64,000 nucleotides of DNA from contig CAQPBJ010000010.1 of NCBI GenBank assembly GCA_948852945.1, forward strand, positions 1 through 64,000, read 5' to 3'. How positions within the stretch are numbered: position 1 is the stretch's first letter; every line of letters starts with the position of its first letter. Origin of the DNA: an uncultured Clostridia bacterium (GTDB lineage: Bacteria; Bacillota; Clostridia; TANB77; CAG-508). The notes under the pieces were generated by a model that saw only the letters and a program-made list of their open reading frames with translations, was not told the origin of the DNA and ran no database searches. Position numbers and translations under genes: made by a program. Shown here one piece after another: positions 1-9,589 of this stretch.

Positions 1-510
1 TTTACTATTTATAATTAAAATATCGTGCACTTCTGTTATTTTAATAAATTTAATATTATCATTTGCATAATCTTTATCTTTTTTTGAAACTATTATATCT
101 AATTCTTGCTTTTCTAGCTTTGCAAATTGTTCTGATAAATCACTTCTGTCTATATTTATTTTAATGTCTGGATATTTTTTGCAATACTTAGCTAAGTTTT
201 CTCCCAACACTTTATTAAAAACTGTTATATGTGTTCCTAAATTAATACATTTTATATTTCCATATTTGTTTTCTATTTTTTCTAATATGTCTACTGGTGC
301 ATTAATTTCATTATATATTTTTTTGCCTATATCAGTTAACTTTAATCCTCTATTACTTCTTTCAAATAATTTTATATTTAATTGCTTCTCTAAATTCTTT
401 ATATGCTTTGTCACTGCTGGTTGTGATATATTTAATTTTTCGCTTGCTTTTGTAATATTTTCTTCATTTGCTACCATTTTAAATATTTTATATAATTCTA
501 AATCTATCAT
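1..510 (-). CDS. LysR-family transcriptional regulator, N-terminal part
   Basis: The first 170 codons are present and the gene runs off the left edge of the window. The start is the ATG ending at 510 (MIDLELYKIFKMVANEENIT). The N-terminal winged helix-turn-helix is plain: residues about 15-60 include ASEKLNISQPAVTKHIKNLE and LFERSNRGLKLTDIGKKIY, the classic LysR pattern. The following residues (INLGTHITVFNKVLGENL) begin the ligand-binding domain. LysR proteins bind DNA as dimers or tetramers and respond to a small effector; neither effector nor target can be read here. The neighbour on the right is comEC on the same strand, with its own promoter in between for one of the two genes. Family assignment is secure, specific function unknown. 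Confidence 0.9.
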   Translation of the reverse strand, partial: MIDLELYKIFKMVANEENITKASEKLNISQPAVTKHIKNLEKQLNIKLFERSNRGLKLTDIGKKIYNEINAPVDILEKIENKYGNIKCINLGTHITVFNKVLGENLAKYCKKYPDIKINIDRSDLSEQFAKLEKQELDIIVSKKDKDYANDNIKFIKITEVHDILIINSK

Positions 511-611
511 TTTATATTCCTATCCTTATTAAAATTAGAGTTGTTTTTTATTACTTCTAATAATTTTAAACATATATATTATATCAGAAAACCAGTAATG
601 TATAAATATCT

Positions 612-2781
612 TTATATATCTCTTTTTTTATCAATTTTTGTTATTCTTATTCCATCAGTTTTTATTTTTATTTCTCCATCTTCATCTGTTCTATATATTT
701 TTGATGCATATGTTAGTATATTGCTAATTGCTTCTTTATTTGGATGTCCAAACTTATTGTTTTTTCCTACTCCTATGATTGCTATATCTGGCCTTACTTT
801 TTCTAAAAATTCCTTACTTGACGAACTTTTACTTCCATGATGTGCAACTTTTAGTATAGTTGATTTTAATATACTTTCATTTGATTTATATTTTTTTAAA
901 ATTTCTTTTTCTGCTTTTTCTTCTATATCACCTGTAAGTAAAATTGAAAAATTATTATAATTGATTTTTGCTACTATAGAATTATTATTAAGTGCATTTT
1001 CTGAAATTTCTAAATTCTTTGTTGGCCATAATATATCTATATAAATATCTTCTTCTATATCTATTCTTTTTCCTGCTTCAACTAAAATTATATTACTATC
1101 TGTGTTTTCTATTATTTTTAAAAATTCTTTAAGATTACCACTTTCTTCTTTTTGTTTTGATATTATTATATTTTTAACTTTTAGTTTTTGAAGTAATGTT
1201 AATATTCCTCCGTACATGATCCCTATCAAAGTGTGAAATCATAACGTAGTCTAGTGTTTTTATTTGTTTATTTAGTAGATATGGTATTAATACTTTTTCT
1301 CCTATGTCATAGTTTTCTAGTCCACCTCCGTCTACTAAAATTGTTTGGTTTTTAGGAGTTATTATTAATGTGCTATCCCCTTGTCCTACATCTATCATAT
1401 ATATTTTTAAGTTGTTGTCTGTATAATTAATTATTGATAATGTTAAATTTATTATCAGTAACAAAATTATTACTTTTTTTAATATCTGTTTAATAATTTT
1501 TCTTTTTGGCTTTATGATATATTTTAGTACTGCTAAATAATAAATTATAATTGTTATTATTTTAGGTACTCTTATATATCTTGTAAAAAAATTAATTTGT
1601 GAAATATAGTTAAAAATTGATATAGAAATTTCTAATATTGATTTTATTAAGAATATAAATTGATTTGGAATAAATATTGTTGCTAATCCTAAGATTTCTA
1701 TTATATATAGAATTGGAGTTATAATTATTTGGATTACAAACATTGATAATGAAATTTTTTTGAAAGACGTTATTATAATGGGAAGAATTAAAATATTTGC
1801 TGACAGACTTACTAATAAGCTGATATATATGTATTTTAAAATTTTATTTTTGATTTCTAACCTTTCTATTTTAGGTATAATTGTTACTATTCCTATGCTT
1901 GCTATAAATGATAACTGAAAACCTGTATCTATTAGATTATACGGATTTATTATTAGCAAACTTAAACTTGCTAATGAAATATTTACTAAAAAATTATCTT
2001 TTTTGTATATTAATTTTGATATTATGTGAAGACTTGCCATTATTATAGCTCTTGTAGATGAGCTACTAGGAGTTATGATTAATCCATATGTAATGATACT
2101 AATTAGTAGTAAAATATTTTTTAGTTTATATTTTTTTATTATATAGTTTAATAGTGTATTTGATATTAATATAATAATTGTTATATGCATTCCTGATATT
2201 GCTAACAAATGTGATAGTCCACTATTTGAAAACTCTTCTTTTATTGTATCTGATAAATTTGTTTTATCTCCTAATATTACAGTTTCTAGATAATTAACTG
2301 TTTGCTTAGAATAGTTTTTTTGAAATTTTTCTTTTATTTTTTTGTTTAGTTTATTAATTATATTGGTGTTCTTTTTTACAATTTCTATTTTTTTTGCTAC
2401 TAATTCTCCATATATATTATCTTTTTTTAAATAATTTTTAAACTCAAAGTTTCCTTCATTTTTATAATAATTTACTTCTTCATATTCTCCTGTTATCTTT
2501 AGTTTATCCCCTTTATTTACCTGTATCTGTGTATTAAATTTTATTTTTAATTTTGTATTTTCTATATTTTTGTTATTATCACATTTTATTATTTGTCCAG
2601 TAAAACTTTTAGAATACTCACTTTCTTTTATATCACTTTTTACTTTTATTATTGCTTCTATTTTAGTTATATCTGCATATTTATTTTTAAAGTTATTTTC
2701 TTTATTTTTTATATTTAGATATCCAATTGTTGTTACAATTATTATGAGTATTATCGTTTTAATGTTAAATAACTTTTTCAT
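612..2781 (-). CDS. comEC: ComEC/Rec2-type DNA uptake channel, read through a +1 shift at CGG
   Basis: This is the ComEC/Rec2 competence protein, which carries one DNA strand across the membrane. The first part (ATG at 2781) has the extracellular OB-like region, then the multi-helix Competence domain (SGLSHLLAISGMHITIII, residues about 187-204) and the start of the metallo-beta-lactamase-like domain (MIDVGQGDSTLI, VDGGG). It ends early after HFDRDHV at an in-frame CGG (1210-1212). Skipping the C gives HFDRDHV-GGILTLLQKL, the family HxDxDHxGG motif, and the frame stays open to 612 (VAHHGSKSSS, IIGVGKNNKFGHPN). Joined length is about 722 residues. The ATG at 2781 has no good ribosome site. The frame is open upstream to an AGAGGTGA box followed by ATT at 2922, which would add 47 residues with two membrane helices typical of ComEC. 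Whether the break is recoded, a mutation or an error is discussed in the findings. Confidence 0.85.
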
Positions 2782-2940
2782 GTATTTTTTAGTTTTTTTA
2801 TATTTTACTAGTAGTATATATATACTTGAAATTATAAATAAAAATAGGACTATATTTTTACAATATAGCCCTAATATGATTCCTAATATATATAATAAAT
2901 TTGTTAGTATTATTATATTAATTTTTTCACCTCTATTTAA

Positions 2941-4257
2941 TTAAAATCTTCGTGCACTTTGATATTGGTTTGCCCAATATCCATAATTTATAGAATCATA
3001 AACTACTCCTGTATTTGGATTACTTGCATGTATGAACTGTCCATTTCCTACATATATTCCAACATGGTTTGTTCCTCTAAATACAATCAAGTCTCCTGCT
3101 TGAAGTTCTGATCTTGATACTGCTGTTCCTTGAGTTGCTTGTGCGTATGTTGTTCTTCCTAATGATATTCCTGCTTGTGCATAGCAGTAACTTGTGAATC
3201 CTGAACAATCAAAGCCTTCTGGTGATGAGCCTCCATATACGTAGCTGCATCCTACATAGTTTTGTGCTATTGATGCTGCTGATACTGCACTTGCTGAGGC
3301 TGGTGCTGCTGGAGCACTTGGCGCTACTTCTGCTTGTGCTACTCTTGATGATGCACTTCTTGATGATACATCTTCTGCTGCTGGTGGTTCACCTTTAGTT
3401 ACTAGTCTTTTAGCTACATATCCTTCTTGTCCATTAAAGCTTATTTTATACCAATCATTTTCTTCTGCAATAATTGTTATTTTTGTTCCTGTAGTTAGTT
3501 TTCCAATTATTTCTGCTTCTGTGCTTGGTGTTTGACGTAAGTTTACTCTTGTAGTTGATGATATGTATGCAGCTTCATTTAATGTTTGTGGTGGCTCAGT
3601 TGTTGGAGCTTCAGTTGATGGTTCTTCAACTGGCTCTGTAGATGCTGGATTTACTTCTTTCATTAATAATGTTTTTGGAATCCATGATTCTTTATTATCT
3701 GCTTCAACTTTAGCCCAATTAGCTAATGTTGTAATTATTTTTACTTGCTTATTTTGTTTTAATTCAGCTATTTTTACTGATGTATAGTTTGGTAATAAAT
3801 ATGCTGAAGTGTCTTTATTTAGTGTATCTCCTAATTCTGTTACTACTGGATTTGGATTTACTACTTCTTGTGGTTCTTCTGGTGTTGGTTCTGGTGTAAC
3901 AACTGGAGATGGTTCTTCTGATGGTGTTGGAACAGGCTCTTCTGATGTTACTGGCTCTTCAGGTGCAGGTGTATTTTGAAGTACTTGTTCTGATGTTTCT
4001 ATGTAATCCTTATATGCGTAGCCTTCTATTCCTTTGTATCTTACTTTATACCAACCATTTTCTTCTCCAAGAACTTCTATTGTTTCTCCCATATTTCCTA
4101 ATTCTAATATTTTGTTTGAGTCTGTTGAAGGTTGTGGTCGTATTCTTAATGTTTCTACTGTTATTTTTCCTGTTACGGCAAATGTTGTATACGTTAGCCC
4201 AGTTACTATAGCTAGTATTATTGCTAATACTAATGCTATCTTATGTATTTTTTTCAT
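2941..4257 (-). CDS. Secreted triple-SH3 NlpC/P60 cell-wall endopeptidase
   Basis: A 438-residue exported peptidoglycan hydrolase. It has an N-terminal signal peptide (lysine-rich start then a hydrophobic stretch to about residue 28). Three bacterial SH3 domains follow, near residues 31-88, 148-200 and 228-290 (typical strings LRIRPQPSTDSNKILEL and VNLRQTPSTEAEIIGKL), joined by Pro/Glu/Thr-rich linkers. The C-terminal NlpC/P60 domain (about 325-438) carries the catalytic Cys in GFDCSGFTSYC, His in NHVGIYVGNG and a second His in FIHAS. The family cleaves stem-peptide D-gamma-glutamyl bonds in the wall. It ends 10 bases before the probable ribosome site of comEC, so the two could be co-transcribed. 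The substrate linkage is inferred from the family only. Confidence 0.93.
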   Translation of the reverse strand: MKKIHKIALVLAIILAIVTGLTYTTFAVTGKITVETLRIRPQPSTDSNKILELGNMGETIEVLGEENGWYKVRYKGIEGYAYKDYIETSEQVLQNTPAPEEPVTSEEPVPTPSEEPSPVVTPEPTPEEPQEVVNPNPVVTELGDTLNKDTSAYLLPNYTSVKIAELKQNKQVKIITTLANWAKVEADNKESWIPKTLLMKEVNPASTEPVEEPSTEAPTTEPPQTLNEAAYISSTTRVNLRQTPSTEAEIIGKLTTGTKITIIAEENDWYKISFNGQEGYVAKRLVTKGEPPAAEDVSSRSASSRVAQAEVAPSAPAAPASASAVSAASIAQNYVGCSYVYGGSSPEGFDCSGFTSYCYAQAGISLGRTTYAQATQGTAVSRSELQAGDLIVFRGTNHVGIYVGNGQFIHASNPNTGVVYDSINYGYWANQYQSARRF

Positions 4258-4321
4258 TTTTCTAAACGTCCTCTTTCTTTATCTAGAATTCTTGTATAGT
4301 ATATATTCTTTGTAATATGTT

Positions 4322-4404
4322 GTCAATAAAATAAGCGTAAATGTAATATTACATTTACGCCTACTTGACTTTTAGCTGTTACAGTCCTGTAATCTCTAGC
4401 TAAA
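4322..4404 (-). terminator. Double hairpin after aspS, including a perfect 26-bp palindrome
   Basis: Directly after the aspS stop codon is an imperfect stem-loop at 4371-4404 (TTTAGCT... paired with ...AGCTAAA, with an inner ACAG/CTGT step). It is followed by a perfect palindrome at 4335-4360 (GCGTAAATGTAAT and its complement). On the minus strand the palindrome runs into TTATTTTATT, so it can act as a Rho-independent terminator for aspS. Confidence 0.7.
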
Positions 4405-4412
4405 GCTTCTTT

Positions 4413-6182
4413 TTATTCTTTTTCTAAATCTAATTTTATATGAACATCTTTTAGTTGTTCTTTTGACACTGTAGATGGTGCTTTCATTAATAAATCTCTT
4501 GCTTTTTTATTTTTAGGGAAAGCTATTACTTCTCTAATATTGTCTTCTTTTGCAAGTAGCATTACTATTCTATCTACCCCTGGTGCAGCACCTGCATGTG
4601 GTGGTGTTCCGTAAGAAAATGCATTATATAATGCTCCAAATTTTTGTTTAACATTTTCTTCAGTATATCCTGCAATTTCAAATGCTTTTATCATGATTTC
4701 TTGATCATGGTTTCTAACAGCTCCTGAACAAATCTCATATCCATTGCATACTAAGTCATATTGATATGCATATATATCTAATGGATCTTTGTTTTCTAAA
4801 GCTTCTAATCCACCTTGTGGCATTGAAAATGGATTATGGTTAAAGTCTATTGTTCCTTCATCAGATAGTTCGTACATAGGGAAATCTACTATCCAGCAGA
4901 ATTTATATATATCTTTTTCTATTAATTCTAATCTTTTTCCAAGTTCTACTCTGACTCCACCAGCAATTTTTTGTGCTTTTTCAAATTCATCTGCTACAAA
5001 GAATATTGCATCATTTTTATTTACTTCTGCAATTTTAAATAATTCTGCTTTATTTTCTGGTGTTATGAATTTAGATATTCCACCTGTTAATTCTTCTGTT
5101 TCATCTACTTTAACCCACGCTAATCCTTTTGCTTCTAATTCGTTTACAGCATATTCTGACATTTGATCAAAGAATTTTCTTGGTTGTTCATTCATATTGT
5201 GTACTACTATTGCTTTTATAGTTTTTCCCTTAAAGGCATTAAATTCTGTATTTTCAAACACTTTCGTAACATCAACTATTACTAGTGGATTTCTTAAATC
5301 TGGTTTATCTGAACCGTATTTTTCCATTGCTTCTTTATATGGAATACGCAAAAATGGTGCTTCTGTTATTTTCCAGGTACTGTTTTGTTTGAATACATTT
5401 GGTATTACTTGTTCTGCGACTGCAAATACATCTTCTTGTGTTGCAAAACTCATTTCAAAATCTAATTGATAGAATTCTCCTGGCGATCTATCTGCTCTTG
5501 GATCTTCATCTCTAAAACATGGTGCTATTTGATAATATTTGTTAAATCCTGATACCATTAGTAGTTGTTTAAATTGTTGTGGAGCTTGTGGAAGAGCATA
5601 AAATTCTCCTGGGTGTAATCTACTTGGAACCAAGAAGTCTCTAGCTCCTTCTGGAGAAGAGTTTGCTAATATAGGTGTTTGTATTTCTGTAAAACCTAAT
5701 TTGTCCATCTCATCTCTCATTGATTTTAATATCTTTGATCTTAACAAGATATTTTCATGTATTTTATTATTTCTTAAATCAAGAAAACGATATTCTAATC
5801 TTAAATCTTCTCTAACATCTTGTGCTTCTTTTTGATTTATTTCAAATGGTAGTGTTGCTCTACATTTTCCTAGTATTCTGATTTCTTTTGCTATTATTTC
5901 TATTTCGCCTGTAGGAATTTCATCGTTTTTACTACTTCTTTCTGCTACTGTTCCTGTAACTGAAATTGTACATTCTGTTTTTATTTCAGCTAATTTTTCA
6001 TTTAATTCTTCACTATCTGAAATTATTATTTGTGTTATTCCAAACTCGTCTCTTAAATCTATGAAAGTCATTTTTCCTAAGTTTCTTATTTTTTGTACCC
6101 ATCCTGCTAAACGCACTTCTTTTCCTTTATCTTCTATTCTTAATTCATTACAATTATGTGTTCTGTATTCGTTTTCTCTCAT
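4413..6182 (-). CDS. aspS: Aspartyl-tRNA synthetase
   Basis: A full-length 589-residue bacterial-type class IIb synthetase that charges tRNA with aspartate in the cytoplasm. The N-terminal anticodon-binding OB fold starts MRENEYRTHNCNELR. Motif 2 reads CFRDEDPRADRSPGEFYQLD and motif 3 reads GAAPGVDRIVMLL near residue 535. The bacterial GAD insertion lies between them. The start is backed by an AGAGGAA box seven bases upstream. The gene before it is the 850-residue repeat protein and the gene after it is the secreted hydrolase. Two hairpins follow the stop codon. Whether it is discriminating or charges tRNA-Asn as well cannot be read by eye. Confidence 0.97.
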   Translation of the reverse strand: MRENEYRTHNCNELRIEDKGKEVRLAGWVQKIRNLGKMTFIDLRDEFGITQIIISDSEELNEKLAEIKTECTISVTGTVAERSSKNDEIPTGEIEIIAKEIRILGKCRATLPFEINQKEAQDVREDLRLEYRFLDLRNNKIHENILLRSKILKSMRDEMDKLGFTEIQTPILANSSPEGARDFLVPSRLHPGEFYALPQAPQQFKQLLMVSGFNKYYQIAPCFRDEDPRADRSPGEFYQLDFEMSFATQEDVFAVAEQVIPNVFKQNSTWKITEAPFLRIPYKEAMEKYGSDKPDLRNPLVIVDVTKVFENTEFNAFKGKTIKAIVVHNMNEQPRKFFDQMSEYAVNELEAKGLAWVKVDETEELTGGISKFITPENKAELFKIAEVNKNDAIFFVADEFEKAQKIAGGVRVELGKRLELIEKDIYKFCWIVDFPMYELSDEGTIDFNHNPFSMPQGGLEALENKDPLDIYAYQYDLVCNGYEICSGAVRNHDQEIMIKAFEIAGYTEENVKQKFGALYNAFSYGTPPHAGAAPGVDRIVMLLAKEDNIREVIAFPKNKKARDLLMKAPSTVSKEQLKDVHIKLDLEKE

Positions 6183-6276
6183 AAAAATTCCTCTTTTCTT
6201 CCTTACGTTTATGCGAAAAATTATATCTCTTTTTTCTTATTTTTTCAATACTTTCAGTTACTTTTGATTATTAATT

Positions 6277-8829
6277 TTATATTGCTATTGAATCTTCTTG
6301 AGCTCTTTTTATTGAGTTTCCTAAAAATAATCTGTTATCTATTACTCCGTTTTGAATATTTATGATATCTTTTCTTGATACTCCTGTTTTTGCAGCAATC
6401 ACACTTATATCTTCAGTTCCATCTTCTATCATATTTAAAACATTTTGTTTTTTTATTGCATATTGTATATTTTTTTGTAGTGTCATGAGGATTTCTCTTT
6501 GTTGCTTATATATTGTAGAATTGTTCATATTTTCCATTATGAAAGTTCTTGCAAAATGATACTTTTCCATTGCTATACATATTTTCGAAAACATAGCTAT
6601 TTCTTTATAATCGCATTCAACAAATTCCATACAAGCAGCTAAAAAGAGTAATTCATCGTCTGAAAATACTGTCTTTTTATCTTGTGCTTTTAAAAATTTT
6701 TCTTCACATAAACCAATATATTCTCTTACTGATTGAACGTTCTTTTCAGTGTATTTATAATCATCTAATATTCTTTTGGCTCTTTTTTCTGATTTTTCAA
6801 AATTTTCTACTTCTTTTTTCTTCGCTCTTGCAGCTCTTTTTTCTTCTCTTGCTTTTTCCTCTTCTTCTTTTCTTTCACTATCATATCTTTCTGATAATTG
6901 TTTTTCTTGTTCTTCAGATATTTTTAATATTGCTGCAACTTCTTTAGATTTTTTTCCTTCTTTTCTTAATAATTTATATTTTTCATATAACATTTTTTCT
7001 TCTGTTAATTCATCTGAATCTGAAAGTAATTTTATAGTTGTTCTTAATAATACTAGTGGAATTCCCATTTCAGTTGATATTTCTCTATCTGATAAACCGT
7101 TAGATAATAGTTGTTTTAATTCTTTTATTTCATCTTCATTTAGTCTTTCTCTTATGTGTACTAAGGTTTCGTGATGTCTTCCATATTTTACATTTTCAAA
7201 AACTTTCTTATCTACGCTTAATATTCCTTGTAAAAACATTGTAAAATGCATTACTCCGCCATATCTTTCATATAAATCTTCTATATCACTTGCAGACATT
7301 AATTTGGGTTCATATAAATTTTCTGCTCTTTTGATTCTTTCTTTTAGTTCTTCTAATTCTGCTAATGGTATTTCATAGTTAAGTAATACTTGTGCTTTTT
7401 TTAGTTTTACATCTTTTTTATCTTTATTTTCTTCATAATCTCTTTGTATTTCTTTAAAACCTGGTCTACTCATCAATAAAACATCAACAGCAAATATTTC
7501 GATGGACATTATTCCACCATCTCTTTCATGTAATCTCTTTATTTGTTCATATTCTATTTCATCCTTTATATGAAAATTGTTTTCTAATATTATTCTTTTT
7601 CTAATTCTTGCCATTTCTTCTTTGCTTGGTAATTTAGCATTTAATAATATACGTGCTCTACCCTCTCTATCTTTTACTTCTCTAAAGTTTGATTTACTTA
7701 TGTCTAATATTTTTTCTGCAAACACTACTTCTGGCATATTAGGCGCATATAATGTATGCCATTTAGTAAATGTTTCATAATCTATCATATCATCATAATG
7801 TAAATTTAATTGTTTTATTAATCTATTTCTTAAATTCTCATAATTTGTTACTCTAGTGTTTAATATTGCTACTTTATCGTTTTCTCCATCAGGTCGATAA
7901 TTCTCATTTGTTATATCTAAAGCTTCTACTGCAAAGTATCTTTCTGTAAACTCTGGTCCGTATTTTTTATGAAATTCTTGAATTTTAGAATATTCTAAAA
8001 ATTGTCCACCTTCTAATTTATGTATTAATGCTATTTTTTCTCTAAGTGTCATTATATATTCTTTTGATACTTCAACATTTTGCAATATGACTGTGCTAAA
8101 CTTTTTCGGACTTTTCATTCTATTTAATGATCTAGCCCCTATATCTAAGACCTCTTGTGCAAATACAACTTCAGGCATATCTTTTCCATAGCTTTCATAT
8201 AGCTCGCTAAACTTTTCGTAGTCTATGCTTTGTAATATTTGCATTCCCGCTTCATAAATCATTTTATTTCTAAGACTATTTATATATTTTGGGTCTAAAA
8301 CATACATAGGTATTTCATCTTGTGTACCATTTAAATTTGCAAATTCTCCTGGTTCAATTTCAAAATGAACTGGTATTTCTCTATCTGGATACCTTTTTAG
8401 ATTTTTACTTTTTAATGTTTTTTCTGGTATACCTAATATTTCTTCTGCAAACAGTTTAAATGATAATTTGTCACCAAACTTTTTATATAATTCTAATGAT
8501 TTATTATAACTTACTACATTTAGTCCATAATCGTCTATTAGACGTGCTCTTATCGCTTGAAATTCTTCGTTTGAAATATATTCTCTTGCTAATATTGTTG
8601 TTTGTGAAGATTTTCCTTTAGATAAATTTTCATACTTTAAATCATCTATGTCTAAAAATGCATATGCAAAATCTTTTTCTTCTAATCCTTGTCCATATTT
8701 CTCATATAGTTCTAGAAATCTTTCATAGCTTATTCCATCTTTAATATGTAATTTTTCTTTTTTTATCATTTCTATTCTTTTGCCTAATATTTCAGATGTT
8801 CTAAATTTATTTTGTATAAATAAATTCAT
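6277..8829 (-). CDS. Unknown 850-residue protein of seven tandem degenerate repeats with helix-turn-helix-like C-terminal region
   Basis: I do not recognise a family. Seven degenerate units of about 70-85 residues are visible near residues 15-83, 88-158, 180-253, 256-327, 329-401, 403-488 and 490-562. Each follows the plan L-R-x-R-(hydrophobic), then I-x-Y-x-x-F-x-x-L-Y-E-K-Y-G, then M-x-E-x-x-FA-x-x-I-L-x-I; examples are FLELYEKYGQGLEEKDFA, FSELYESYGKDMPEVVFA and TKWHTLYAPNMPEVVFA. After the repeats come two helix-turn-helix-like stretches (LLSNGLSDREISTEMGIPL at about 574-592 and LRKEGKKSKEVAAILKI at about 621-637), a charged coiled coil (about 645-690) and a helical C-terminus ending in another HTH-like piece (ISVIAAKTGVSRKDI). 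No signal peptide or membrane segment, so cytoplasmic. It has its own strong promoter. A nucleic-acid-binding role is a guess from the HTH-like pieces. Confidence 0.8.
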   Translation of the reverse strand: MNLFIQNKFRTSEILGKRIEMIKKEKLHIKDGISYERFLELYEKYGQGLEEKDFAYAFLDIDDLKYENLSKGKSSQTTILAREYISNEEFQAIRARLIDDYGLNVVSYNKSLELYKKFGDKLSFKLFAEEILGIPEKTLKSKNLKRYPDREIPVHFEIEPGEFANLNGTQDEIPMYVLDPKYINSLRNKMIYEAGMQILQSIDYEKFSELYESYGKDMPEVVFAQEVLDIGARSLNRMKSPKKFSTVILQNVEVSKEYIMTLREKIALIHKLEGGQFLEYSKIQEFHKKYGPEFTERYFAVEALDITNENYRPDGENDKVAILNTRVTNYENLRNRLIKQLNLHYDDMIDYETFTKWHTLYAPNMPEVVFAEKILDISKSNFREVKDREGRARILLNAKLPSKEEMARIRKRIILENNFHIKDEIEYEQIKRLHERDGGIMSIEIFAVDVLLMSRPGFKEIQRDYEENKDKKDVKLKKAQVLLNYEIPLAELEELKERIKRAENLYEPKLMSASDIEDLYERYGGVMHFTMFLQGILSVDKKVFENVKYGRHHETLVHIRERLNEDEIKELKQLLSNGLSDREISTEMGIPLVLLRTTIKLLSDSDELTEEKMLYEKYKLLRKEGKKSKEVAAILKISEEQEKQLSERYDSERKEEEEKAREEKRAARAKKKEVENFEKSEKRAKRILDDYKYTEKNVQSVREYIGLCEEKFLKAQDKKTVFSDDELLFLAACMEFVECDYKEIAMFSKICIAMEKYHFARTFIMENMNNSTIYKQQREILMTLQKNIQYAIKKQNVLNMIEDGTEDISVIAAKTGVSRKDIINIQNGVIDNRLFLGNSIKRAQEDSIAI

Positions 8830-8903
8830 ATTTTTCTCCCTTTATTTATATATTTTATTTTTATAATTGCTTCTTTTTTTAAGTCCGTAAGGACGCTAAT
8901 TTT

Positions 8904-8932
8904 ATTATAGCATATTTTTGCTATAATGGCAA
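8904..8932 (-). promoter_or_regulatory. Sigma-A-type promoter of the repeat-protein gene
   Basis: On the minus strand, TTGCCA (8927-8932) and TATAAT (8904-8909) are separated by 17 bases. The start of the RNA would carry a short GTCC-TTAC-GGAC hairpin (8883-8894) ahead of the coding region. Confidence 0.75.
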
Positions 8933-8963
8933 ATATTAGCAGTTTCAGGCTCTTTTTTTCAAA

Positions 8964-9001
8964 ACAAAAAAAGATGCTTAAAACCATTTTTTAGCATCTT
9001 T
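8964..9001 (-). terminator. Terminator after the GNAT gene
   Basis: The minus strand reads AAAGATGCT, a loop, then AGCATCTTT followed by a T-rich run (TTTTTGTTTTG). This is a classic Rho-independent terminator closing the DUF402-GNAT pair. Confidence 0.8.
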
Positions 9002-9021
9002 CAAATATTCTTTTATTATTT

Positions 9022-9579
9022 TTATATATTTTTATTTCTTATATTATTACATTCAAAATTTTCTTTTAGCACTTCCATATATATTGTGTCATAGTATTTT
9101 CCGTCCATGTATACTGATTGATGTCTTCTTCCAAATTCTTTAAATCCACATTTTTCATAGCATCTTTTTGCTCTATCATTATAACTCATCACTGTTAACA
9201 TTACGTTGTTTAGGTTTATATATTGAAATGCATATTCTAAAATAAGCTTTATTGCTTCTGTTCCATATCCTTTATCTCTATAATCTTTATCTCCAATAAA
9301 TATTCCTAAAGTTCCTGTTCTGTTTATAAAGTTTATTTGTTCTATACTTACTGTTCCTATCATTTTATCTTCATCTTTTGTAACTATTACCATTGCATAT
9401 TCTTCTTTGCTATTATTTAGATATTCGCTTTCAGCTTGCAAAGTCATTACATTAGCACTTCTTTGTGTATAATCTGTTACTTGGAAATCATTTAGCCATT
9501 CTGTGAATTTTTCTACATCATCTGAATTTCTTGGAGATAAATATATTCTATCTCCTTCTAATTTTTTAAAATATTTCAT
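9022..9579 (-). CDS. GNAT-family N-acetyltransferase (RimJ/RimL-like)
   Basis: A 185-residue cytoplasmic acetyltransferase using acetyl-CoA. The fold signature of the RimJ/RimL branch is clear: an N-terminal LSPRNSDDVEKFTEWLND, then GTVSIEQINFINRTGTLGIF, then the acetyl-CoA loop GDKDYRDKGYGTEAIKLILE (about residues 96-115) and AKRCYEKCGFKEFGRRHQS near the end. RimJ/L members acetylate ribosomal proteins, but many relatives modify small molecules or antibiotics; the substrate here is unknown. It lies ten bases after the DUF402 gene and is probably co-transcribed with it. Confidence 0.9.
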   Translation of the reverse strand: MKYFKKLEGDRIYLSPRNSDDVEKFTEWLNDFQVTDYTQRSANVMTLQAESEYLNNSKEEYAMVIVTKDEDKMIGTVSIEQINFINRTGTLGIFIGDKDYRDKGYGTEAIKLILEYAFQYINLNNVMLTVMSYNDRAKRCYEKCGFKEFGRRHQSVYMDGKYYDTIYMEVLKENFECNNIRNKNI

Positions 9580-9589
9580 TTTTACCTCT

